This document shows positions 57,001 to 64,000 of a DNA stretch of 64,000 bases, piece by piece. The stretch lies in NCBI RefSeq assembly GCF_013408175.1, contig NZ_JACBYW010000002.1:372001-436000 (forward strand). Reading direction: 5' to 3'. The notes under the pieces were generated by a model. It did not search any database. It was not told the origin of the DNA and worked only from the letters and a program-made list of their open reading frames with translations. The stretch's first letter is position 1; each line of letters begins with the position of its first letter. The DNA comes from Actinopolyspora biskrensis (GTDB lineage: Bacteria > Actinomycetota > Actinomycetes > Mycobacteriales > Pseudonocardiaceae). The position numbers were made by a program, and so were the translations under genes.

Positions 57001-60000
57001 TGCTCGGCGAGCGCGTGGAACTCCCGACGGGACAGCTCGTTTGGCGGGGCGATGTGGGCACCTCGCTCCTGCCGTGGCTGGGCGATCACCGGGTGCACGG
57101 GACCGGGGTGCTGGCAGGATCCGCCTACCTGGAGATGGCGCTGACCGCGGCGCTGCGGACGTGGCGTGCCGAACCGGCCGCACCGGTCGTCCGGGAACTG
57201 GAACTGAGCGATCTGCTCGTGCTGAGCGAGGAGGTCGCGGTCACGACGGTGGGCACCCCTCACGAGGCGGGGGTGACGGTCGAGGTTTTCTCCCGCTCGG
57301 CCTCGGGGGAGTGGACCCGTCACGCCGCGGCGGAGGTGGTTCCGGACGGGCAGCGGCATCCCGGCACGGTGGAGGACGAATCGGCCTCGGCGGAGAACGT
57401 CGAGATCTACCGCGCGCTGCGCGCCGGGGGGCAGGACTACGGTCCGGCGTTCCGGCCGATAGAGACGGTACGGGCCCGCGCGGGACGCGCCGCAGCCGAA
57501 CTGGCCCTCCCCGACGAGGCGGGGCCTTCGAAAGGTTTCCGCGCACATCCGGCGCTGGTCGACGGATGTCTGCAGAGCCTCGTCGCCGCGGCTCTCGCTC
57601 CGGAGAGCCCGCTGTCCACCACCGAGCTGTTCGTCCCGGTGCTTTTCCGCGACGTCCGCGTGTTCGACGAGTTGCCGGAACGGCTCCGGTGCTCTTCCAC
57701 GCTGGACGGTTATGTCGACGACACGCACGTGAGTGGTTCGGTGCTGGTCACCGACGAGCGTGGCCGGGCGGTGCTGGAGATCGGCGAGGTGCGGGCCCGC
57801 CGCGTCGGGGCGACCCCGGTGCCACGGGAGCTCTCCGAGGCGTTGCTGCGGCACGAGTGGGAACCGGCCCGGGCGCCGGAGCGGGCAGCTCGCGCGGGGA
57901 AGTGGCTACTGCTCGGTGACCTGCCCGAGTTGGCCGAACAGCTGCGGCGGAGTGGTGAACGGGTGTCGCTGCGGGCCCGCTTGGACGATTCCGGGACACC
58001 GGAAGCGCCGGACGAGCTCACCGCCGCCCCCGAGCTTCCGTTCCGCGGGGTGGTCCTCGCGGCCCACGAGAGCGATCCGGAGCCCGCGCACGAGGAGCGG
58101 CAGCGTTCGCTGCTCCGGCTCTCCGAGCTGGTGCGGTGGTCGCGGGCCCGTCCCGACCCACCCGAACGACTGTGGATCCTCAGCTCGGCCCGGCACAACG
58201 CGGAGCTGCGAGCCCTGGTGCGCGTGCTGGCCCTCGAAGCCCCGGGGCTGCGCGTCTCACTGGTGGAGGGGGAGCCGGCGGCGCGGTCGCTGGCGGCCGA
58301 ACTGTGCGCCGAGGAGTCCGAGGACGACGTCCGCTGGGTGGGCGAACAGCGTCACGTGGCCAGGCTGCGCCGCGGATTCCCGGACCACGGGGGAGCCGGG
58401 TTCGGGGTGCGCCCGGAGGGGTACGTGATAACCGGCGGGCTGGGTGGTCTCGGACTGACCTTCGCGCACTGGCTGGTGGATCGCGGAGCGCGTCGCGTCG
58501 TGCTCAACGGGCGCGGGCGACCGTCTCCCGCCGCCGAGCGCCAGATCGAGCTGCTGCGGGACAAGGGCGCGGAGACAGCGGTGGTCCACGGGGACATCGC
58601 CGAGCCGGGGGTGGCCGAGCGGCTGGTCACCGCTGCCACCGAGGGATCCACGGCACTGCGCGGAGTGCTGCACGCCGCCGGTGTGCTGGCGGACGCGGAG
58701 TGCGCGGAGCTCGACGGGACGAGTCTGGAGCGGGTCTGGCGCCCCAAAGTCCGTGGCGGGCAGCGGTTGCACGAGGCGACCGAGGGGGTGGAACTGGACT
58801 GGTGGGTGGCGTTCTCCTCCGCGGCCGCGCTGCTCGGTTCTCCCGGTCAGACCGCCTATGCGGCGGCCAACGGGGCGCTGGACGACCTGGTCCGCCTGCG
58901 GAGGGAGCGGGGACTGGTCGCCACGAGTGTGCAGTGGGGCGTCTGGGGCGAGGTCGGTGCTGCCGGTGGGAACTTCGACGACGTGCTCCCGCCGTTGTCC
59001 ACGAAGTCCGGAGTGGAGGCGTTCGAGAAGTTGCTCGCCCCGCGGGAAGCCGTCACGGGGCTGGCCTGGCTGAACGGGAACCGGGCCGCCGCGCGTTTTC
59101 CCGAGCTGGGGCGGCGCCCGTTCTTCCGGGAGTTGGTCACCGGCGCTTCGCCCCGGGCGGGCGAGTTCGACGACGCGGAGGGGTTGAGCGAGCTGCCCCC
59201 GGAGGAGGCCCTGGAACGGCTCACCGTGGTGCTGACCGAGCTGCTCGGAGCGGTATGCGGAACCGCCTCCGGGGAGATCGACGCGGACGCCGCGCTCACC
59301 GAACTCGGGTTCGACTCGTTGATGGCGATGCGTGCGCGCAACGCGGTCGAGAGCCGTTTCGGGGTGTCCGTGCCCGCGGCGCTGTTGCTGCGCGGGGCGA
59401 GCACCACCGAGCTCGCGGTGCACCTCGCGAACAGGCTCGGCGTCGAGACGGACGGTGCTCCCGCCACCGGCCGGACTTCGGTCGGCCCGCGGGACGCCAC
59501 CGAGCGCTGGATCGCCCACCTGTGGCGGCAGGCCCTCGGGCTGGACGCGGTCGGGGTCGACCGGGACTTCCGTTCCGTCGGAGGCGACGACTCGGCGGCC
59601 GCGGAAATATCGGCCGCGGTCGGGGAAAGGCTCGGCGAGCCGGTGCCGGGGCTTTTCGAGCACCCGACGATAGAGCGGATGTCCGACCTGGTGCGGGAGC
59701 GCTTCGAGTCGGCGGGCGGGCCCGTGCGCGAGCTGCGTTCCGCGGGCGGTGCGACCCCGCTGTTCCTGTTCCACCCGGCGGGCGGTCCCACGAGCGTCTA
59801 CCAGCCGTTGACGGAGCTGCTCGGCGCGGACCAGCCCTGTTACGGCCTCGAGCGGCTGGACCGGTTCGACACCGTGGAGGACAAGGCCTCCGAGTACCTG
59901 TCCCTGATCCGCGGCATCCAGCCGCACGGCCCGTACCGCCTGGGCGGTTGGTCGTTCGGCGGCTGTCTGGCCTTCGAGACGGCACGCCGGATCGAGCAGG

Positions 60001-60545
60001 CGGGCGAGCGGGTGGAGCTGGTGGTGCTCATCGACACGATCCTCCCGCTGCCCTCGGAGGAGGAAAACCGGGGTGAGCTGGTCACGCGGCGTTTCGGGAG
60101 GTTCGTCGAGCACGTCGAGCACACCTACGGCGTTTCGCTCGGGATCTCCGTCGAGCGGTTGGCCGAGTCCGACGAGCGGGAGCAGCTGGAGCACGTCATG
60201 AACGCTCTGGCCGAGTCGGAGGCGAACATCGGCCACGGGGTGCTGCGGCACCAGTACACCTCCTACGTGGACGCCCGGATCGCCGAGCGCTACAGGCCGG
60301 CGAACCACGAGGGACCCGTGGTGCTCTACCGCGCGGAGAGGGCCGAGCACACCACCACCAAGCTCGATCCGCGGTACCTGCGCTCGGACGAGACGCTCGG
60401 CTGGGACGAGTTCGCGAGCGCTCTCGAAGTCGTCCGCGTTCCCGGGGACCACCTCTCGATGATCGACCCGCCCAACGTGGAGCGGATCGCCGAGCACCTT
60501 CGCGGTCTGCTCGGCGACGGAGGCAGCGGCCCGGTGAGGGAGTGA
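54075..60545 (+). CDS. Type I polyketide synthase ACP-KS-AT-DH-KR-ACP-ACP-TE
   Basis: A 2156-residue synthase. Domains in order: N-terminal ACP (about 1-80, motif GLSSRDV, as in Pks13); KS (about 92-515, Cys259 in DTACSSS, then EAHGTGT and KANLGHL); AT (about 615-900, Ser705 in GHSMGE); DH (about 985-1260, His1005 in HRVHGTGVLA, Asp1163 in DGCLQ); KR (about 1440-1640, TGGLGGLG and QTAYAAAN); ACP (Ser1748 in GFDSL); a second, PCP-like carrier (Ser1840 in GGDDS); and thioesterase (about 1890-2150, Ser1960 in GWSFGG, Asp in LIDT, His in PGDHLSM). No enoyl reductase is seen. The likely act is one extension of a ligase-supplied fatty acid by a carboxyacyl-CoA, ketoreduction, possible dehydration, and release or transfer by the thioesterase. 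Confidence 0.93.
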   Translation: MIEHSEIREWLVHRIAEHTGQEPERVDTTRPFDEFGLSSRDVVGISGELENLLGRGLSATLLWEFPTVERLAEALEGTEARPGGETSPEPGEPVAVVGLGCRFPGVDGPEEFWRLLDDGADTIGTVPAGRWEQFAAGQPDLLEGLPRAGGYFDDVSGFDAGFFEISPREAEVMDPQQRLLLEVAWEALEHAGSAPSRLRGSATGVFVGASATEYSHLTAGDIAAVDAWTGTGGAMSVIANRISYLLDLRGPSMAVDTACSSSLVALHQACASLRSGESSTALACGVNLLLSPAVTANFASAGALAPDGRCKPFDAAADGIVRGEGCGAVVLKPLSAAARDGDRIHAVIRGSAVNSDGRSNGLMAPNPAAQAELLRTAYGAADLDPTVVDYVEAHGTGTLLGDPIEAQALGSVLGAERGERRPVLLGSVKANLGHLEAAAGIAGVIKVVLAMRHGRLPATPNHTTPNPHIPLERDNLEVVGRTRPWPRYSGAARAGVSGFGFGGTNAHVVLESWEAPRPDGAGTSAPHTFLLSGSGTRRLCDTAGRLADWLRRPAGERTPLGDVARTLLHGRQHHAERAAVVTDDRSELAERLRSLAAGETGPGVLRGRKDPGGNGPVWVFSGYGSQWPGMCRGLVRSEPAFAGFLEEHDAEFRAVAGFSLLDALSAGEELGGLYRCQLGLFGTQLALARLWRSRGVRPSAVIGHSMGEVAAAVAVGSLEHRQGLEVMDTRTRLLSETELAGGGAMAALEGSAEEVEELSDWFPGVVPAVRTSSRRCTVAGPADEIELIAKHFRRRDRTAKVLDVSGAGHTAAVEPLLERLRAELAELTPSEPDAPVYSTAHEDPRALPLFDGPYWARNLRSPVRLDRAVHAAAADGFDTFLEIAPHPIVSGGLEESLTDAGVASPRIAFSCLRDTDDTVTFRENLARLWVDGHVPEQQGEGAPPEELAELPPAAWRHESFWVSRRKRATGSAEHPLLGERVELPTGQLVWRGDVGTSLLPWLGDHRVHGTGVLAGSAYLEMALTAALRTWRAEPAAPVVRELELSDLLVLSEEVAVTTVGTPHEAGVTVEVFSRSASGEWTRHAAAEVVPDGQRHPGTVEDESASAENVEIYRALRAGGQDYGPAFRPIETVRARAGRAAAELALPDEAGPSKGFRAHPALVDGCLQSLVAAALAPESPLSTTELFVPVLFRDVRVFDELPERLRCSSTLDGYVDDTHVSGSVLVTDERGRAVLEIGEVRARRVGATPVPRELSEALLRHEWEPARAPERAARAGKWLLLGDLPELAEQLRRSGERVSLRARLDDSGTPEAPDELTAAPELPFRGVVLAAHESDPEPAHEERQRSLLRLSELVRWSRARPDPPERLWILSSARHNAELRALVRVLALEAPGLRVSLVEGEPAARSLAAELCAEESEDDVRWVGEQRHVARLRRGFPDHGGAGFGVRPEGYVITGGLGGLGLTFAHWLVDRGARRVVLNGRGRPSPAAERQIELLRDKGAETAVVHGDIAEPGVAERLVTAATEGSTALRGVLHAAGVLADAECAELDGTSLERVWRPKVRGGQRLHEATEGVELDWWVAFSSAAALLGSPGQTAYAAANGALDDLVRLRRERGLVATSVQWGVWGEVGAAGGNFDDVLPPLSTKSGVEAFEKLLAPREAVTGLAWLNGNRAAARFPELGRRPFFRELVTGASPRAGEFDDAEGLSELPPEEALERLTVVLTELLGAVCGTASGEIDADAALTELGFDSLMAMRARNAVESRFGVSVPAALLLRGASTTELAVHLANRLGVETDGAPATGRTSVGPRDATERWIAHLWRQALGLDAVGVDRDFRSVGGDDSAAAEISAAVGERLGEPVPGLFEHPTIERMSDLVRERFESAGGPVRELRSAGGATPLFLFHPAGGPTSVYQPLTELLGADQPCYGLERLDRFDTVEDKASEYLSLIRGIQPHGPYRLGGWSFGGCLAFETARRIEQAGERVELVVLIDTILPLPSEEENRGELVTRRFGRFVEHVEHTYGVSLGISVERLAESDEREQLEHVMNALAESEANIGHGVLRHQYTSYVDARIAERYRPANHEGPVVLYRAERAEHTTTKLDPRYLRSDETLGWDEFASALEVVRVPGDHLSMIDPPNVERIAEHLRGLLGDGGSGPVRE

Positions 60546-60547
60546 CC

Positions 60548-62116
60548 ATGTCGGACGAGGACGCACGCGGCACGGCCGGACGCATCGCGGACCTGGAGCG
60601 CAGGCACCGCGCGGCGACTTCCGAGGCGGACGAGAGGGCACGCGGCAAGCAGCACCCGAGGGGCAAGGGCACCGCCAGGGAACGCGTCGAGTCGCTCGTG
60701 GACGAGGGGTCCTTCGTGGAGACGGGCGAGTTCGTGCTGCGGCGCGACGACCGCCGCGGCGGTGAGGACGAACGGGTCTACGGGGACGGGGTGGTCACCG
60801 GACACGCCACCGTGGATGGGAGGCGGGTCTGCCTGTTCTCGCACGACTTCACCACGTTCGGCGGAAGCATGGGCGAGGCCTTCGGAGAGAAGGTGCTCAG
60901 GGTCATGGACCTGGCGCTGAGCACCGGCTGCCCCGTCATCGGCATCAACGACTCGGGAGGGGCCCGCATCCAGGAAGGGGTCACCTCGCTGGCCTACTAC
61001 GCGGAACTGGCCCGGCGGAGCTCCAGCGCTTCCGGGGTGGTGCCGCAGATATCCGTGATCACGGGACCGTGCGCGGGCGGTGCCGTCTACACCCCGGCGA
61101 TCACCGACTTCACCGTCATGGTCGAGGGGACCTCGCGGATGTTCGTCACCGGTCCGGAGGTGGTCCGCTCGACGACCGGCGAGGAGGTGACGGGTGAGGA
61201 GCTCGGCGGGGCCGGTGCCAACGCCGCGGCGGGCAACGTCCACTACGTCGCCGCGGACGAGGAGGACGCGTTCGACTGGGTCAGGGCGCTGCTGGCCCAC
61301 CTGCCCGCCAACAACCTGGAAGCCCCTCCCGAGTTTCCCGAGAGCGCCGCCGCGCCCGCCGAAGAGCTCGACACGGTGATCCCCGACTCCCCGAACCGTC
61401 ACTACGACATGTTCGGCGTGCTCAGCCGCGTGCTCGACGAGGGGGAGCTGCTGGAGGTGCAGTCCTCGTCCGCGCCGAACATGCTGTGCGGGTTCGGGCG
61501 GTTGCGGGGGAGAACCGTGGGGGTGGTGGCCAACCAGCCGATGTGCCGTTCCGGAATCATCGACATAGCCGCCAGCGAGAAGGCGGCCCGGTTCGTGCGG
61601 TTCTGCGACGCGTTCAACGTCCCCCTGCTGACCTTCGCCGACGTGCCCGGATACCTGCCGGGCAGCGAACAGGAGCGCGGGGGGATCATCCGGCGCGGGG
61701 CCAAGCTGGTCTACGCGTACTCGGAGGCCACCGTTCCCAAGATCACCGTGGTCACCAGGAAGGCCTACGGCGGTGGGTACGCGGTGATGGGCTCCAAGCA
61801 TCTCGGTGCGGACATGAACTTCGCCTGGCCCACCTCCGAGATAGCCGTCATGGGAGCGGAGGGCGCCGTGGAGCTGCTCCACCGCGACGAACTGGCAGCG
61901 GCCACCGCGAACGGTTCGGTGGAGGAGGTGCGCGCCAAGCTCGTCGAGGAGTACCGCGAGGTGTTCGCCAACCCGTACACGGCGGCGGAGCGGGGGTACG
62001 TGGACGCGGTGATCAGGCCTTCGCGGACGCGGGCTGAGCTGGACGCCTCACTGCGGGTGCTGGAGTCCAAGCGCGAGCAGGGGCCTCCGAGAAAGCACAG
62101 CACGATGCCCCTGTGA
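60548..62116 (+). CDS. Acyl-CoA carboxylase carboxyltransferase (beta) subunit
   Basis: A 522-residue biotin-dependent carboxyltransferase of the PccB/AccD family. The N-terminal crotonase-like half has the carboxybiotin site NDSGGARIQEGV; the second half has the acyl-CoA site RKAYGGGYAVMGSKHLGAD. The residue that sets chain-length preference (Asp in propionyl-CoA carboxylases of Streptomyces, GGAYDVM) is Ala here, which suggests a pocket for a longer acyl-CoA, as AccD4 has for mycolate synthesis. It would make the carboxylated extender for the PKS. The ATG at 60548 has GGGAG at five bases, two bases after the PKS stop. No biotin carboxylase alpha subunit is in the window. Confidence 0.92.
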   Translation: MSDEDARGTAGRIADLERRHRAATSEADERARGKQHPRGKGTARERVESLVDEGSFVETGEFVLRRDDRRGGEDERVYGDGVVTGHATVDGRRVCLFSHDFTTFGGSMGEAFGEKVLRVMDLALSTGCPVIGINDSGGARIQEGVTSLAYYAELARRSSSASGVVPQISVITGPCAGGAVYTPAITDFTVMVEGTSRMFVTGPEVVRSTTGEEVTGEELGGAGANAAAGNVHYVAADEEDAFDWVRALLAHLPANNLEAPPEFPESAAAPAEELDTVIPDSPNRHYDMFGVLSRVLDEGELLEVQSSSAPNMLCGFGRLRGRTVGVVANQPMCRSGIIDIAASEKAARFVRFCDAFNVPLLTFADVPGYLPGSEQERGGIIRRGAKLVYAYSEATVPKITVVTRKAYGGGYAVMGSKHLGADMNFAWPTSEIAVMGAEGAVELLHRDELAAATANGSVEEVRAKLVEEYREVFANPYTAAERGYVDAVIRPSRTRAELDASLRVLESKREQGPPRKHSTMPL

Positions 62117-62204
62117 GCGTCCGCGTGAGCGACGCCCCTGCGACGGTGCCGTGCTCCTGCCGGGGAGGTTTCCGGGGTGCGCGGCCGGCGAGCCGGTCGG
62201 CGGT

Positions 62205-63446
62205 TCAGCCGCCCGGCCACTCCGTGCCGGTCCCGTCGTCTCCGGTGAGCATGTTCGACGCGCGCAGCGCGATCTCCATGTCGAATCGCACCTCGGGGTC
62301 GTGCAGGTCCTGCCCGAACAGCTCGTCCAGCTGACGCAGCCGGTAGCGCACGGTCTGCGGGTGCACCCGCAGGCGCTGGGCCACCTCGGGCGCTCCGCCC
62401 CGGGTCTGCAGCCAGCTCAGCAGGGTCGCGGCGAGACGCGCCCGCTGCTTGGGGCGCAGTTCGGTCAGCGGGGAGAGCCTGCGCCTGGCCAGTTCCCGGA
62501 CCAGGTGCTCGTCCTGGAGCAGCAGAATGCTGGACAGGTCCTCGTGGCAGTGGTTGACGCGTCTGTCCGGCCAGGCGCCGGAGCGGATCAGCCCCATGAG
62601 GCTGCGGCACCAGCGCAACGACTTGTCGGCCCGGTGCAGCGGGACGGGAGACCCGAGCACGACCCGCCAGCCGGCGAGTTCGGCGGCCCAGTCGATCCGA
62701 TCGGGTTCGCCGTGGTCGCTGGGGACGAGCACGTGCGGCTCGGCGCATTCCAGGTCCACCAGGGCGTTCCACTGGGCCAGGGGAGTGGTGGTGCTCGGAT
62801 CGGTCCTCTCGTACTGCTCCAGCGCCGCCACGGTCACCTGCCCGGGCAGCTTCCACTGCGCCGTGCTCGCCGCGTCCTCGACGGTTCGTGCCGGTGCCTG
62901 CGGTTCCGAGACGAGCAGTTCCAGGAGTCTTCTGCGTCTGCGGGCGATGGTTCCCGCCGCTCTGGCCTGGGCCGCGGCGTAGCCCTCCACCGACAGGGTG
63001 GTGAGCTCGTCGATGTGGGCGAAGATGGCCTCGCCGAGCAGCAGCGTGGTGCGCGGGGCTATGCGTACCCGTTCGCTCAGGTTGGCGACCCGGCGCCAGG
63101 CCAGTCTGGCCCCGATGCGGTAGGCGGCCTGCAGGCTGTCCAGGCTGCGCCCCTCGCGCATCTCGGCCTTGCCGAGGGCGCGGTGCACCTCGGCGCAGCG
63201 CCGCAGCGGGGTGGCCGGGTCGGCGATGCGTTCGACGAACCGGCCGAGGGCCTCCTCGATTCCGCGGCGGATCGCGTACACGTAGTTCCGGTCGAGCGGC
63301 CTGGCGTACTCGGGTATCTGCCGTTGGATCTCGGTCAGGATCTGGTTGGCCAGACTGGGGATCTCGGGACGCAGCAGTGGTGCCAGGTCGTCGGGGAGCG
63401 CCGCCCACAGTCGTCTCGTCTCGGTGCTGTTCGCCGGTTTCGTCAT
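62205..63446 (-). CDS. PucR-family regulator, FasR-like
   Basis: A 413-residue regulator. The C-terminal PucR helix-turn-helix (VAQRLRVHPQTVRYRLRQLDELF) lies at about 358-382. The N-terminal part (PEIPSLANQILTEIQRQIPEYA) and the middle GGDEF-related region match FasR, the activator of fatty-acid synthesis in Streptomyces, which has the same length. FasR normally sits beside fabD; here the neighbour is the carboxylase of the lipid-PKS locus, convergent with it. Control of that locus is plausible but unproven. The ATG at 63446 has GAGGGAG four bases upstream. Confidence 0.85.
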   Translation of the reverse strand: MTKPANSTETRRLWAALPDDLAPLLRPEIPSLANQILTEIQRQIPEYARPLDRNYVYAIRRGIEEALGRFVERIADPATPLRRCAEVHRALGKAEMREGRSLDSLQAAYRIGARLAWRRVANLSERVRIAPRTTLLLGEAIFAHIDELTTLSVEGYAAAQARAAGTIARRRRRLLELLVSEPQAPARTVEDAASTAQWKLPGQVTVAALEQYERTDPSTTTPLAQWNALVDLECAEPHVLVPSDHGEPDRIDWAAELAGWRVVLGSPVPLHRADKSLRWCRSLMGLIRSGAWPDRRVNHCHEDLSSILLLQDEHLVRELARRRLSPLTELRPKQRARLAATLLSWLQTRGGAPEVAQRLRVHPQTVRYRLRQLDELFGQDLHDPEVRFDMEIALRASNMLTGDDGTGTEWPGG

Positions 63447-63776
63447 GACACTCCCTCTCGGGGCGCAGCGTTGTGCGGCCCGGTCCGTGTGCCGTCTCCG
63501 TACTACTGATGAGTAACCACTCTAGTGACTGTTTCTCCCGATGCTTAATCGCCCGTACGGGTGAGGGTTGTTGTTCGTGTCGTGCCACCGGAAAAGCACG
63601 TGGCTCTTGTGCGCTCGACTCGTTTCGGGAAAACGGCACTATGAAGTGCAACTGCATTTGCACGGTTCCTCGGGCGGAGCTTCGGAAGTGTGCTCGTCGT
63701 CCGCCGAAGAAATGCCTCACGACGAAGAAATCGTAGGTCGGAGAGTACGGTGCGCTTCCCGTGCGAGGATGCGCTC
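63447..63776. other. Divergent promoter region, regulator/cupin
   Basis: No gene is seen in 330 bp. An inverted repeat GTGCAA/TTGCAC (63646-63651 and 63658-63663, six-base loop) may be an operator. No clear promoter stands out. Confidence 0.35.
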
Positions 63777-64000
63777 GTGGTCAATCAACCGGTCGACATC
63801 GCCGAGGAGCTGTCCCTGGTCTCCGAGCACTGGTCCCCCAAGGTGGTGAGCCGGCTCAACGACTACGAGATCAAGGTGGTGAAACTGGAGGGGGAGTTCG
63901 TCTGGCACACCCACGAGGACACCGACGAGCTGTTCCTGGTGGTCAGCGGGGAGTTGACCATCCAGCTGCGGGACGGGGACGTGCACCTGAGCCCCGGCCA
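63777..64000 (+). CDS. Cupin-domain protein, N-terminal part
   Basis: The first 74 residues of a small cupin; the gene runs off the window. The metal-binding cupin motif 1 is complete: WHTHEDTDELFLVVSGEL, with His-x-His, Glu and the closing Gly. Short cupins of this kind are metalloproteins of unknown or varied function. The GTG at 63777 has GAGGA at seven bases. Confidence 0.8.
   Translation, partial: MVNQPVDIAEELSLVSEHWSPKVVSRLNDYEIKVVKLEGEFVWHTHEDTDELFLVVSGELTIQLRDGDVHLSPG

Noticed and set aside
53826-57854. A 1342-codon open frame antisense to the ligase and PKS genes
   Set aside because: It mirrors real codons in a high-GC gene: its composition is Arg/Gly/Pro/Val-rich with no domain, while the sense strand has intact PKS motifs.
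58257-60641. A 794-codon open frame antisense to the PKS end
   Set aside because: Same GC-driven shadow effect; the sense strand holds carrier and thioesterase motifs.

Overview
The window looks like chromosomal DNA of a high-G+C actinomycete. GTG and TTG starts are common, several genes look leaderless, and the core genes (rpsA, a CoaE-GrpB fusion, uvrB beside DUF402 genes) are typical of the group. A complete choline-to-glycine-betaine locus and a FadD32-like ligase suggest a salt-adapted Pseudonocardiales member such as Actinopolyspora or Saccharopolyspora. The genus is inference. No insertion sequence, prophage, CRISPR array, rRNA or intact tRNA was seen.

Layout. 0-5 kb: end of a VOC protein, a YhgE/Pip membrane protein with a degenerate ABC ATPase, an acetyltransferase and a methyltransferase. 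5-12 kb: housekeeping genes rpsA, coaE and uvrB, with two adjacent DUF402 paralogues. 12-18 kb: a CoA-linked catabolic operon (CoA-transferase, crotonase, acetoacetate decarboxylase-like, 3-hydroxyacyl-CoA dehydrogenase, acyl-CoA dehydrogenase) behind a LysR gene. 18-27 kb: a PPOX protein, an ABC exporter whose ATPase is fused to an alpha/beta hydrolase, terC behind a manganese riboswitch, a RES-type toxin-antitoxin pair, and a secreted chitinase under a DasR-type operator.

27-36 kb appears to be one regulon. Four copies of a palindrome, ACCGAC-N2-GTCGGT or one mismatch from it, precede an acyl-CoA synthetase/SDR/SDR operon, a tetR gene, an oxidoreductase gene and a HAD/phosphotransferase/acyl-CoA dehydrogenase operon. 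That last operon has the three domains of animal ACAD10 in the same order as separate genes, so the regulon may degrade 4-hydroxy fatty acids. 36-47 kb: a secreted protein, betA/betB with a divergent tetR, a DivIVA-like coiled-coil protein, a phosphotriesterase-family hydrolase, SixA, a DUF2237 protein and a membrane-anchored GH25 lysozyme with an unusual proline-punctuated 11-residue repeat. 47-52 kb: a glycosyltransferase/methyltransferase/cyclase-fold cluster of unknown product and an acetyltransferase.

52-62 kb holds a compact lipid-polyketide locus: a FadD32-like fatty acyl-AMP ligase, a 2156-residue PKS (ACP-KS-AT-DH-KR-ACP-ACP-TE) and an acyl-CoA carboxylase beta subunit. It has the architecture of the mycolic-acid condensation locus fadD32-pks13-accD4, but with built-in reduction domains. 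A FasR-like PucR regulator and the start of a cupin gene close the window. The best candidates for undescribed biology are this locus, the ACAD10-like regulon and the 11-residue-repeat lysozyme.
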